Shown here one piece after another: positions 36,632 through 48,600 of a stretch of 64,000 nt of DNA; the stretch's first letter is position 1, and every line of letters begins with the position of its first letter. The notes below the pieces were generated by a model. That model saw only the letters and a list, made by a program, of their open reading frames with translations, did not search any database and was not told where the DNA came from. The stretch covers positions 14,535,950 through 14,599,949 of the forward strand of contig NC_058502.1 of the NCBI RefSeq assembly GCF_020382885.2, in the 5' to 3' direction. The position numbers were made by a program, and so were the translations under genes. The stretch comes from Scatophagus argus. Taxonomy: Eukaryota; Chordata; Actinopteri; Scatophagidae.

Positions 36632-39600
36632 TCATTTCCTGCTATGTTTTGTGCTTTTGACAGTGCGTTTGGAACCTTCTGTGCAGCTGCGTATACCGGC
36701 AAGGTGCAGCAAGGAGCCCGCGGCTTCCTTCAGCTCCTCATCCAGCTCTGGCTTGACCTCGCGTCGTGGCCTCTTACCAACGGGCCATTTGATAGCGGGC
36801 GGACGTCGAGAAGTCTGGTGGACGCCCCTCTCATCCCAGAGGTCCGAGTCCTCGTCGCTGTGGAAGCCCTCGCTGCCGTCGCGGTGGGACTGCCTTCCAT
36901 CGCAGCCTCCTTCATCCAGAGAGGAAAGAGACGAGGAGGAGGAACGGGAGGAGCAGCGCTGCAGAGCTACGCTGCTATAGTTGTGGTCCTGCTTTGGATC
37001 ACTGCTCACTAGAACAGAGTCAGGTCGAGAGAGGTCCAGCGGGCTGTCAGAATTGCCTGAGGAGTGCAGGAGATGAAAAGAGAGATAAGTACACATTCAT
37101 ATGCAAAAGAATTTTTTACTTGTAACAGAATGCATAACAAATGCTCTAAATATTGTGCAGTTGTGTAGTCACGGTTGGTTTAAAATAGGTTGGGACTAAT
37201 ACTAAGTAAAAGAAACTTACAGTAAACTAGTGATGATTTTTTTTGTGTAAGCTTTTTTGTTTCTAAAGAGGAAAAAGCAGAAATCAGACAAAACCACAAG
37301 CTGTAAATTTAACTTGCTGTGTTTACAAGTATAAAGCAGAACTAAGAGTTATCTCAGCCCAAACCTGATACAAAAATATCTTGTTATGTGTGTGTCAAAG
37401 CAGAATTACCTTCAATAGGAACAGTACAGATATCAGCAGATCCCAATCACACTATAGGAATTCTAAGAGGGTTTTTGATTATTGAATTAATTACCAGCAG
37501 GATAAATAATATATAGTCTAATGTAAAATATAAGCAATAACAGTCAGTGAGCTTGATTTTTTTTATTTTTTTTATTTTAGCGTGTACAAAATCCTTCACT
37601 AATAACACTGACTACAGCTGGTAATATTCCAAACACAAACCTTTTAGAACTCTCATATGTTAAAAGGTCTGGTTAAACATTGTGGGAAACAGGCTTATTC
37701 ACTTTCTAGTAGAGAGTTAGATGAGAAGGACCAGTTACTTCATGGAGCCTCCAATTGTTGCCTGGCAACTGCTCCCAGCCAAAAAAACCTGTCGTTGTTA
37801 CACTTAGGGTTTTGTACTGTCTAAACAAATAATGTGTTGATTAGTGAGCATTAGAGGTGCTTGTAGGTAGGAATCCTTTTCCTGCTATTTCCAGTCTTTG
37901 TGCTAAGCTAACCAGTGAATGGCTCTACTATTTCCCAAATGTCAAATGCCTTTAATCTGTTTTTAGAATAATGTCCACAGGAAAATTATACATGACAAGG
38001 TATGAATAATGTTCTTGAAACTTTGTTCTTGTGCAAGAAGAACATTTTGCTTGCAAGAACAGGTGACACACATCACAAACTAAAGCACACAAAATGAAAA
38101 AAGATTGAAGCAATGACAGGGTGGTGTGTCTGGGGTAGGAGACGAAAAGTTGGCAGAACAGATGAAAGTATGGCTACTTGTGGATTCTCTTACATGGGTC
38201 AACGTGTTGCCCGGGGGCAGAGTTTAAGAGCATCATGGCAGTGGCAGCATCAATGTCAGACTCTGGAAAAGGAGAGAACATGCATGATGGTCAGTCCTAA
38301 GGTGTGAGTATGGTAGCATGGCATTTCTACTAGGACTGGAAGGACTGTTTTTTTATTTCGTTTGTTTTTAGTGATTTAAACTAGAGTCATAGTGACCCAA
38401 TCAGTGCTTAGTTAACTGACTGGACACGCAGAAGGTTTGCTGAAACAAACCAGAAAATAAATACCAGCCACTGATATTGAGAGTGCATCTGATCTTTTCA
38501 GAGCTGACAAAAGTGTCTAAAAGCCTCATAGCTCACTTCTGGGGCTCTAAATTATTAATGATTACAGTGAGACTGAGTGCTCAGCACCAGCAGAACCTCT
38601 GCCTGTCGTCAAGGTTACAAATCCAAGAGGCAGAGGGGGGAAAGAGGAGGCTGAGACATCGACTGGGAGCTCTCAATATTATGGTCTACATGAGGCACCA
38701 ATGACTTGAAAGCAACAAATCAAACCAAGAGTTGAGGATAAAAGCACAGTGATGCTGAATGTTCTGGGACTGAAATGTGCAAAGGCAACAAAATCAAAAT
38801 ACTGCACAAACACAAACTTAAAAAATGCACAGACTGGAATTTTTATACATCTGTAGATTCTTGCTGGGCAGGCGACTTTTATTGTGCATATCCAAAATTA
38901 AACACTGAGACATGTTTGCTTCGCTCTCACCTTTGAATGAGCAGCCTTGTAGAAAGAGATGGCGAGGGGGTGAGGAGGCACTGCAGAAGGCAAATAAAGG
39001 ACAGCAAGGGTCAGATTTGGGTTTTTTCGAAGCAAAAAAAGGCAAATGTCAGTTTTCAAAATTTTGTTATTTTAAAGGCCTGAATGTAAATTAAATACAA
39101 ATGTTTACCTCCAAAATAACATGAAAACCTTTAAAGTCATGTGTGGCTACAAATGCCAAGTTAGGCAAATTAATGGATTATGGTAAGACTGATTTGACAG
39201 AGCTGATGTGCCAATTCTGGTTGTCAAAGTGATTTCCTACACGTCAAACCCATACAAACTTTTGCCTGACAACATCCACACAGTGGCTGATGACAGTTTA
39301 CCTGGGTGGGGAGGCGGGTGGTGTGCAGAAGGCATGTGCGGCAGGGAAGTGCTGCTTCTTAAGGGCTTGGATCAGGTTGGGGCGGTACTCAGGGTCAACA
39401 CACCAGAGAGAACCTTTTCCACTGGCCTACAGGAAAGAGCGGGGACAGTCAAACTTCTACCCACGTCACAAAGAAAGAAACTTGCCAAAAAAACTTGTTA
39501 CAAACTATAAAAGGAATTCTAATTTGATAATCTTTGTACGTTACCACTATCAACTGTTGGTCAGAGAAACAGTGCAAAACCAGCAATGCATTTGCTTGGT

Positions 39601-42600
39601 ATAAACGTGTGCATGGTGCAAACAAAACGAGGGCCACTACAGGCAAGAGGCAGGCTACATCCTGGACTGGTTCTGGGATTGTGGAAGGAAGCTGGAGTAC
39701 CCGGAGAAAACCCACACAACCACAGGGAGAACATGCAAACTCTGCACAGAAGCACCCAGACCGGCATTCAAAACTGGAACCCCCTTGTTGTGAATCAACA
39801 GTGCTACCCACTGCAACACCATGTCACCCACAAAACGAGGGCCCAGGCGTGTAAACATTTTCTCTACTGAGACAGTTAGCAATCACTTTTGGTGATCTGA
39901 GTAATTGCAGAGCACTACAAATGATTGCTATTTATCAGGAAAAAGGTAACCCTAACCTTTATGAGATTAGTCACTGTGCCAAAGCAATCACTTTTTCAAT
40001 AATAACCTTCAGAGCACCTTTTTACACAAGACATGCTAGGATTGCTATAAAACAAATAACCTGACCTATTGACAAACCTACACTACTTGTGGCAACAAAC
40101 AACGGCAACCTCTGGACTACAACCTACACGCTGAAAAAGGATAGTCACCTTAACCCTGAATTGGTCTCTAACGGTACAAGCCAAGCCAACCGTGGTCTCT
40201 TCTCCTGTACCAGAGTGATAATGAGTGCCGACAGTCCTTTGTCCAGTGCTGACACACTCTTGTGGAGATGGGTCTGGTTATGTGAGATTACTGTACTACA
40301 TACAGTAGATTGCACTGAAAGGTGCATAGTGATGTTTCAGATGCCATTAGATCTAGTTTAATTTAGCACAAATGGCAAAAACATTAGAGCAATAATTCTT
40401 AGAGGAGCACTTCAACATTAACAATATCGTTGAAAACAGCAAATGCATAACTGAGAATTCCTTAACAGCCTGAACAAAAGCAGGAAGTAGCTGCTTCACA
40501 GCACTGTGCGAGGAGTGAATTTGTCTGTTGGCGATGTGAGTCGGAGTGTGTTAACTGTCACTTTATCTGATGGCGGCGTATTGCCCAGTCTGGAAGGAGA
40601 ATGGAGGGAGGGAGGGAGGAAAATAACCTTGACTCAGATTACCAACCAGCCCTGATGCAGGAAGAAGGAAATGTCTCCATGGCAACGGAAACCACCAGCC
40701 AGCGTCATGTGACACTGGTAGCGATCTCTCAGCAGACGAAGGGCTCATGCTGTGCACCTGCATGCTGAGCGGCCTGTGCCTCACCATGTTGCTACTCGCT
40801 GAGTGCTAACCACCATCCCCTCCCTGTGGTGGGAAAACATGAGGTCTTAGCCAGGCACAGCCTTGGCACCACGGGTTCTGCCGGTCACAAGTCTGAACTC
40901 ATACTGTAGCTCAATATGGCTACCACTGTGTCACTCCCTGGATCAGTATGGCATCATACAAACAATACACAGACACAAGTCTGACTGTTCTCTTCAAAAC
41001 CTCCATGCCTTTCTGCAAAACTTTTCTTTATTTTTCTCATGACAGCTTTGGGGCTGTTTGCTTATGAAACCACTTAATCAAACTGATCAAAGCACACCAT
41101 CACAGTCTTAATGAAGCAGATAAGCTGACTTTATGGTTTCTAGACTCCCAATAAAAATACCCCCCCCCCCTCCCCAATTTTTATTTCTCTTTGTGAGCTT
41201 CAACTTTGAGCACTAAGTCATATTTATTTCATATTTAATGAAATACATGGTATTTGAAACAATGTTTTCACTGACTGAAGAAGAGCTACGAGCTACCCTC
41301 TCTAGCTCACTGCTGTTCTGTTCCTCATCACATTTCTCAATGCAAAGGTTGAAAAACTAGTGGAAATCGCAACCATTATGAAGTGAATTCACAATTTCAC
41401 AAACAACCGTTCACTCATTTCCCATTCAGTTCACAAGAATGTTTGTGCAGGATATGCAAGTGTATGTTTAATCATACCATCCATCTTTTTTTTTTTTCTA
41501 TACAGCAACACAAATACAAGTAGGCAAGTGCGGCATGCAACTCTGCCGTGACCAGGCTGGCAAAAAATCTTCCTACAAACTCATCTCTGCACTTCAGGTC
41601 ATGTTTGCTTCATTCTCATAGTGTGACATTAAGGTTTTGAACTGTGGGATGCTTCTCTCCCTGATTAATACAAGGGCACTACCTTGTACTTGTAGTGCAC
41701 CGACAGATAGTCCTATCTTAGTGTGCTGTGTTTGCACTTCCTCTGGAGGAGTATCTGTGACCTTGACTGGATTCCACCCTTAGCGCAGCAGAGTCAGAAG
41801 TCCCTGTGGCTGTATTAGAGCTCCGGACACTGTGGTGAGCCACACTCCAGCTTCTCACTGTGACACACTGCCGAGTATGTTTTGCTAAACAAAGCACAGA
41901 CATTTTGGCCTATGGATATTTTACTCTCACATCATCAAACAATGATGCAATGACAACAGTTTACAGAAGCATCATTTAAACAGCACAGCTTTAACTTATG
42001 TTTAAATCAGTGTGTCAACGTTAGGAGACAGCCTGACAACCTACCTTTCCCAAACTTCTTTCGACCTTGCGGAAGCATTTGTTCAGGGACAAGTTGTGAC
42101 GAACAGAATTCTTCCAGCCAGTGGGAGCGTTGGAGAAATAAGGGAAGTGCTCGAGGATCCAGCCGTAGATTTCTTTAACAGGCAAAGATTTGCTGGGAGA
42201 CTGCTCGATGGCCATGTAGATGAGGAGAGAAAAAGAGAAAGGGGGCTTTGACTTCAATGAGTCCCGCTCCCTGCCTCTGCCGTGTGACGAAGATGACGAG
42301 GATGACGATGATGACGGGCCCTGGTTGGACCTGTAGTCTCCCTCTATGTCAAAGAGGGGACTGCCACTGGGCTGAGCTTCCGGACCCCCCAGAGTGAAGT
42401 TCTGAAGCAAGTTCTCGTGAAGCCAGTTGAGGTTGGTGAGCTCCTCATCCTCAGTGCCTCCAGTACGATCCACACTAGTCGCCAGCGGACTGGACGCACA
42501 CTCTGCCTCAGGCAGCGTTCCCACACCGCAAACACCTCTGAGCCCTGTCCGTTCCTCTTGCATACCCGGAATTTCCGTTTTCTTATCTGGTGACATCCCA

Positions 42601-42628
42601 ATGATTGGACCCATTAAATCAAACAGGT
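36632..42628 (-). CDS. foxn2: Forkhead box N2 transcription factor, all coding exons
   Basis: FOXN2 is a nuclear winged-helix DNA-binding protein. Coding parts, minus strand: 42045-42614 (exon starts at 42628), 39302-39426, 38931-38980, 38194-38262, 36632-37056, totalling 1,239 nt and 412 residues (human 431). The N-terminus [12 protein letters not shown] and [19 protein letters not shown] match FOXN2. A ten-serine run (101-110) and a basic stretch precede the forkhead domain (about 122-217), with [15 protein letters not shown], the recognition helix [13 protein letters not shown] and [15 protein letters not shown]. An intron splits the domain after GK. Later parts are [14 protein letters not shown], a Ser-rich region with DPKQDHNYS and [11 protein letters not shown], and the conserved C-terminal [18 protein letters not shown]. 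The segment after MMLLN is shorter than in human. The 5' non-coding exon is annotated at 52177. The plus-strand frame across the last exon is a shadow. Confidence 0.95.
37670..37930. repeat. Interspersed teleost repeat carrying an RFX-like palindrome
   Basis: The order of motifs (TTATTCACTTTCTAGTAGAG, AGTTAGATGAGAAGG, CCAATTGTTGCCTGGCAACT, GAGGTGCTTGTAGGTAGGAA, CCAGTCTTTGTGCTAAGCTA) is that of a repeat frequent in percomorph fish. A related degenerate copy lies at 4505-4715. It sits in the last foxn2 intron. GTTGCCTGGCAAC at 37757-37769 is an exact copy of the palindrome at 32694. Confidence 0.6.
39620..39845 (+). repeat. Interspersed teleost repeat (CATGCAAACTC family), partial
   Basis: The blocks TACATCCTGGACTGG, GAAGCTGGAGTACCCGGAGA, GGGAGAACATGCAAACTCTG and CACTGCAACACCATGTCACC follow the order of a very common fish repeat whose other partial copy is at 62160-62460. 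It lies in a foxn2 intron just above exon 3. The repeat class is not clear to me. Confidence 0.6.
40673..40686. promoter_or_regulatory. foxn2: RFX X-box-like site in foxn2 intron
   Basis: GTCTCCATGGCAAC matches the palindromic X-box GTTGCCATGGCAAC at 12 of 14 positions. Confidence 0.4.
41161..41176. repeat. C-rich homopolymer tract
   Basis: Ten C residues, then TCCCC, in a foxn2 intron. Confidence 0.9.
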
Positions 42629-45600
42629 CTGGAGAAAGAGAGGAGAGAATAGTTTGTTAATGTTAAACAGCTTATGCATATAGACAAAAATCACAGATTT
42701 GATGGTGAGCTGATAGCAACACAAAGTTGGCAATATGAAATAAATGCATGTGACATAATGGAATGATGTGCTCTTTCAAGCGTTGACCTTGTTTTCTTAA
42801 GTTTTCCCAGAGGGCACAACCCCTGTGGCTGCGTCTGTCTGCCTCTATCGTACTCCCTGGCCCTCTCCTCTATGCCCGGCGAAGGCGAAGAGGCTCTCAG
42901 CCACCACCCGCTCCCATTGACTCCATCAAGGAGGTCCTCTCAAGAAACTGAACTGACTTAAGGTCCACTCCTCGACGCCCACCTCATTTCAGACAAGAAC
43001 CAGCTGCTTGTTATGTGTAAATGAGCATGAGACCATCCAGCGACTGCAGGAATGAGTGGAAGGTCTTTATCTTACGGAGTGGATGACTCTTACAGACTGA
43101 TCCACATTCAGCCAGGATCAAGTCTCAATTTGTCACATGCCAGATTAAACAGGCTACAGACCCCAGAGTGTTTAGTTATTTAACGGTATTAGGAAGTTCA
43201 ATATTGCCAGTAGCCCTGTATCATTAACCAGTTCCACCCAAGTACCGTTATTAATAAAGACAAAGACACTTTTTATTTACATGGGCTGAATGAAGGAATT
43301 GTTGGTATGTTGTTTTGTGGGACAGCAAAGATCCTGTTAGAGATTTTAGTTCAACCTAATGTATTATGATTTTAATTACAGCCACAGAAAAAAAGATATG
43401 CGCAATAAGCTAAGCAAATAAGGTAAACATCAAATAAAGCTGAATGTGTCTGTAAAACAAAAAAATGCATGCTATGGTCTTGCTTGGTGAGAGCCATGAC
43501 AAGCTTCACTGTATGTTCTGGGTGTCACCATGATAACCCTGCCATTCTGTCAATTAAGAGAAAAAATCCTACAAACAAAATGTATAGATACAATTGAAAA
43601 AGAAAAAGTAATCCACGCTGGCTGGCTCTGCCACAGATGACCACCGAGCAGCCAGCCTGTGGCCAAAATTCTCCAGCTGCACTTGTGGATGGACACCAGA
43701 TGTCTCGGTACAAGGTGGTCTGGGATGTTCTGGATCTGGACTGAAATGGAAGTGGGGCTGGTTGGTTGAAGAGGTAACGGAGCACAGAGGGTGGTGGATA
43801 GGGATATCTTTACATTTCTGTGATAAGATAAGAATTGGGTCAAATTCCAGAGTGTTTGCACTGTGGGTGAGACAAGAGAGGGAGTGTACACACACACACA
43901 CACATCACTTTATCAAAGCAAGGACAGGAGGGGGGGAAGGAGGTATTAGTGCATTTACAAAATGACCACTAAACTCTCAATGAGGGGATAAACATATAGC
44001 AGACAGTCCTACTTTAGTTTAGAGTGACTTCTAAATCTATGGTGCATTCAGCCTTGAAAGGATACATTCAGTATATCTGTTTACACTTTTGTCATAAAAG
44101 TACATAGTGTCTGTTCTATAGGCCTACTGTTTTCATTTGTCAGCACTACTGACATTTCCTTGTGTACCACACTGACTTCTGCGATTTTGATGACTAAAAA
44201 AAGGAAGCAAGTCAAAGAACTTTCCAGGCCAAAGGCAAAGGGACAGGCAGAGTGAACATAGGAAGAGACATAACAATAGGAAAGTCCTTTTATGGAAGGA
44301 CAGAGATAGAGCAAATGAACAGAAAGAGTGAAAGAGAGACCAAGAGACTGACAGACAGGAAGACAGAGAGGGGGGAGGGGGGAGAGAGGGAGAGAGAGAG
44401 AATGAGACAGCTGAGACTTAGTGGTAGTGAGGTAGGCTGTGTAAGTTAGGATGAATCACAGCTCTCAAAAAAGTAGAGCAATTAGATATGTCAGACAGCG
44501 AGAGAACTGCCCATTTGTGTTAAACGAAAATCTTTGCTCAAGAGGTCAAAACACAAAAAGACATCTCTTGACATGACAGATTCCTACTCGAAATGAACTT
44601 ACAAATAGAACGGGGACTGAGCAGACAAACAGGCATTCCGTTTTGACAATATAATTTATTCTTCCAGGAATCATTTCAGAATTAAGCTAGCTGTGCACAC
44701 AAGCCACATATTAAATACTCTGGTAAATGGTTTAGGTACAATTACAGGCAGATGTTTGCAAAGCATGTATATACTTGTGTTGATGACAGAGAAAAACCAG
44801 CAAAGATGCCACTGAACAAGGATCCCTGCTCTACTAGCTCTACTTTAGGCGGTTTTTGGTGAGTTTAAGTCAGGTCTAGAACCATTATTGTGCTATCCGA
44901 TACATGCAGATACAGTAAGGTCACAGTAACCAACATTCATCACAGGTGTGGCAAAAAAAAGCCCTGGTTGCTTCAGGTCTTAGTCTGATTAGAAGGTGTG
45001 GTTTTGGAGCATCAACAGTAAACACTCCACATGTTTTTCCCCATCTTCAACAGGACATGAGTGACTGCCTATAAACATGACTCACTTCTGTGGCAGGGAG
45101 ATGACAAAAAGTCACGAGATGGGTAAAGCGTCAGACCATTGATTAACCTTAATGCACAAGAGAGCTTCACCTCTGACCACTTTCACAGCCCTGACCTCTC
45201 AGCTGGGCCCTTGGACGCCAGGAAGTGCTTATCCTCTATTGAGTAGCCCCCCCAGAAGAACGTAATTTGAATATCAACAGAGGCGGGCTGGACGACGGAG
45301 AAGGCTGCCTTGCATCCAGCCAAATACAGGAAGTGGTTTACTGTGACTGCAGCTGGCCAATTACCACTGGTGTTGCAGTGATCGCAGTTATCAATGCTCT
45401 TATGAAAAAGGCATCAAAGAGAGGCGGCTGGGAATGCAATGAATAATGGGACACTAGTGTTTAAAGAGTGGAGAGGGGAGAGGGAGCTAATAAGCCGCGC
45501 TGGCCTGTTGACTGCAGCTCATCCTTGAAAATACACCAAAGCTGCAATGGTGCTGACCTGATGGCTCATCTGCAAGTTAAAATAGCCCTGTGCACCACCA

Positions 45601-48600
45601 GCCTCATCATATTCATGTGCAAACAGGCAGGCACTAACAGCAGGTGCCAAGGCACATTTCCCCCCCCTTTCAAACTGCTCTTTTATCCTGTTAAGCACTT
45701 ATCCTATTCAAAAATACACAAAGACATATGGAGATAGCTTTAAGTGGCAAATCAAGCCGTTGATGTGTCAAATATGTACGGGGGAATGTAAAAGAGATGA
45801 TGGCAGCGTCAAAATGAACAGGCACTGGTTTGAGATGCTTTCCGGGAGCAAATCTCATGAACAGGACTCAGTTGCCACGGCAGCCAATGTTGTAAGGGAA
45901 GCAATTGTGCTCATGTCTGTGCATGAAGAGAGAGCTAATGTGGGGAGATCAATACAGGCGGAAAATGCTGAGGCCAGCAGTCTGCTGCTGTCCTCCACAA
46001 ACCTGTCTGACAAAGAGCAGTGGGAAAAGCCACAGCCAACCTGGATGTCATGACGTTACTGACTGTGTGCCATGAAGGGATACTTTATAATATCCATTCC
46101 ACGGGCCAAAAGCTATTTTTGTCAGGTAAAACATGGCATACAACTTTATTAGTTTTATGTAAAAAATAACATGATTTTGAAACCAAAACTCAATGAGATT
46201 ACGTATGTAACTGCCTCCAGTTCATATACAGATGTAGTTGTGCCACACCCTCTTCACAAGAAGTAAACCAGTTGACACAAACCAGTTACACCTCTGTATT
46301 AGGTACACAAAGGTGTGTCACAAAGCCCCATAGCGAGGGCTGTTATTTGAAACCCTAACTGATATTTAGGTGACTACTGAGTCTGGCTGGAGCTCTAAAA
46401 ATGTGAATGAGACAAAAGAGGGGCTGAGTTAGAGTGGCAGAGAAAGAGAGAGACAGTGAGAGAGAGAGAGGGATTTTCATTTTATGCAAGGGTCAAAATA
46501 TGTCATAACAAATAAAGCATTCAGTAATGTGAAGGCTAATCAGGCTACTGTTAAAGCACGTCTAAATGATACATTCTCTAATAAAACTACTCAATGGATT
46601 GAAAAGATCTACTCAGTGCTCGGGGTGAAAGCAAATGAAAAGTTCGCACAAAGCATTACAATTGGCCCCGCACTCGGCTCGTACAAAGGAGCAGTTGTTT
46701 TTGCTCTAGTCATGTTTCAGAAGTGTTCAGTATTCACCTCACAGTTTCAAACAGAGGACCGGGAGGGGAGGAAACACCTCCTGCCTGTTGAGGAAGTTCA
46801 TTTTCAGAAAACAAATGCGGACTTCACACAGAGACAGCGAGACTTGCTCTCCACCAAACAGTGGACTCGAGAGGCTGAGAGGTAACGTTTATTGAAGCAG
46901 CAGTATTTACTTTGGCAATCTATGAATTCCAGCAGCATGAAGCTTATAGACTGCTGACAAACACCCGGCTGAACCTAATCATTTAGCTGATGCAATCACT
47001 TAACAGTCAGGGAGGAAAACAAGCAAACAAAACAATTGATAATGCTTTGTGAGGTTCATCAGAGACATTAACTTCACACAGTGTTTTCAAACTCAAACAA
47101 ACTCAAACTCACCTCTGCTGACTACACTTCAACAGAGGTGAGGCCTATAAGAGTACATGCCAGCACCCAGCCAACATTGAAACCTTATCTCTTGGGTCAT
47201 GTGGCTCTAAGTTTAGTGTACACAACACTCACTGCCAGTCAACATACAACTTCCAATACTTTTAAACACCAAAAACAGCATTATTTGCCAGACCATTTGT
47301 GCCTGTATGCTAGGGTCCAAACCCTTGTAATAAATGACTGCAAGAAGGATTTTTTTTTGTTACAAAGTTTTTAGGTATTTGGAAGCACAATGACTGTTCC
47401 TTTAAATTTGTCAGTTTAAGTTTCAACATAAACCCTTCCAGGAGTGTGCTCTGTATGGGATTACTTTCCATGTAAATACAGTAAGTGTTTGTGAATGATA
47501 GTGTATGTGCAAGAAACAGACAAAACTACCAGTAAGGCCCTGCAGGCGAATCAAGTGACATTCCTGAATCATAGCAAACGAACGGAATCTTTCATTAGAT
47601 ATCCATGTCAAATACACACACACAGGGCTCTCAAACAGACCCAAAGAAAATAGCATGAAGACAGCTGTAAGTACCTTGCCTTCAAAAAATTAAAATATTT
47701 ACTTAAGCTTCCGAAGTGAGTAAATCAAGTGCGCACACAGCAAAATATAAATATGCAGTAATATAGCTGTAAGAAGAGCTCAATGCTCTTCTCCTTGCTG
47801 TACTGAAAGACTGGCACATTACATGTTACATTTCTGCATACAGTGTTTATCTTTCGCTCACTCCTCAACACCGGCACAATCTTGAGCACCGTAGATTTTG
47901 ATTATATGCATATTCATTTCATGGAAAACAATTTCATAATAAACAAAACAAGCTAAATTTCTCCAAAGAATCTGTTTTAAAAGGTCTTAAAACAAATAAA
48001 CCTACAACAGCATTTCCTGCAGGCCCATATGTACCAACTCTGAGTATGAGAAATGTATGTGCAGCACTACAATCATCGAACACAGTGGCACCAAAACTCT
48101 GTTAAGGTGACAATACCAATAACCATTTCTCCCAAACACCCTAGAAAACCCTGATCATCTGCAGACAAGCTGGTTAGCCTGTGTCGTTGTTGTACTGCCA
48201 TCAATTAAATAAATCCTGTTAATTCAGCCAGGGGCGACGAGACAAAGACCCATTGTGACACAGGACATAGCCATGCTTCCCTTTTCCTTTCTCTCAATCA
48301 AGGAAACGGTCATATTAGTGTTGCTTTCAAGGATGCGGGCCCTAATGGTCTCCATCTTGTGTCCACCCATCAGGACTGCTACAGACACAGGGACAGTTAG
48401 GATGTTTCAGAAGGAAGGGGGCGTCTCACTACAGAGTCAGTGCAAAACCACTGTGATCAATCAACCAATCCCATGTGCAAGTTAACACACGCACATATGT
48501 AAATACACACATATACAAAAAGTGAGGTTGTCAAAAGTATTTTTTTTCTTTTTTGCCATGGTAGCGAAAGACGGCTTTTTTTAATGATAGTTTTGAAGTG

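Noticed and set aside
36644-37012. 122- and 109-residue plus-strand frames
   Set aside because: They are antisense shadows of the last foxn2 coding exon, whose minus-strand frame matches FOXN2.
39290-39882. Several overlapping frames on both strands
   Set aside because: They come from foxn2 exon 3 read out of frame and from the interspersed repeat beside it.
43550-43903. Overlapping minus-strand frames of 86-117 residues
   Set aside because: Three frames open at once in one stretch points to low stop density, not coding. It might be an old repeat, but I could not identify one.
46484-46885. 133-residue plus-strand frame in foxn2 intron 1
   Set aside because: No family features, no splice sites or promoter context, and a composition like the rest of the intron.
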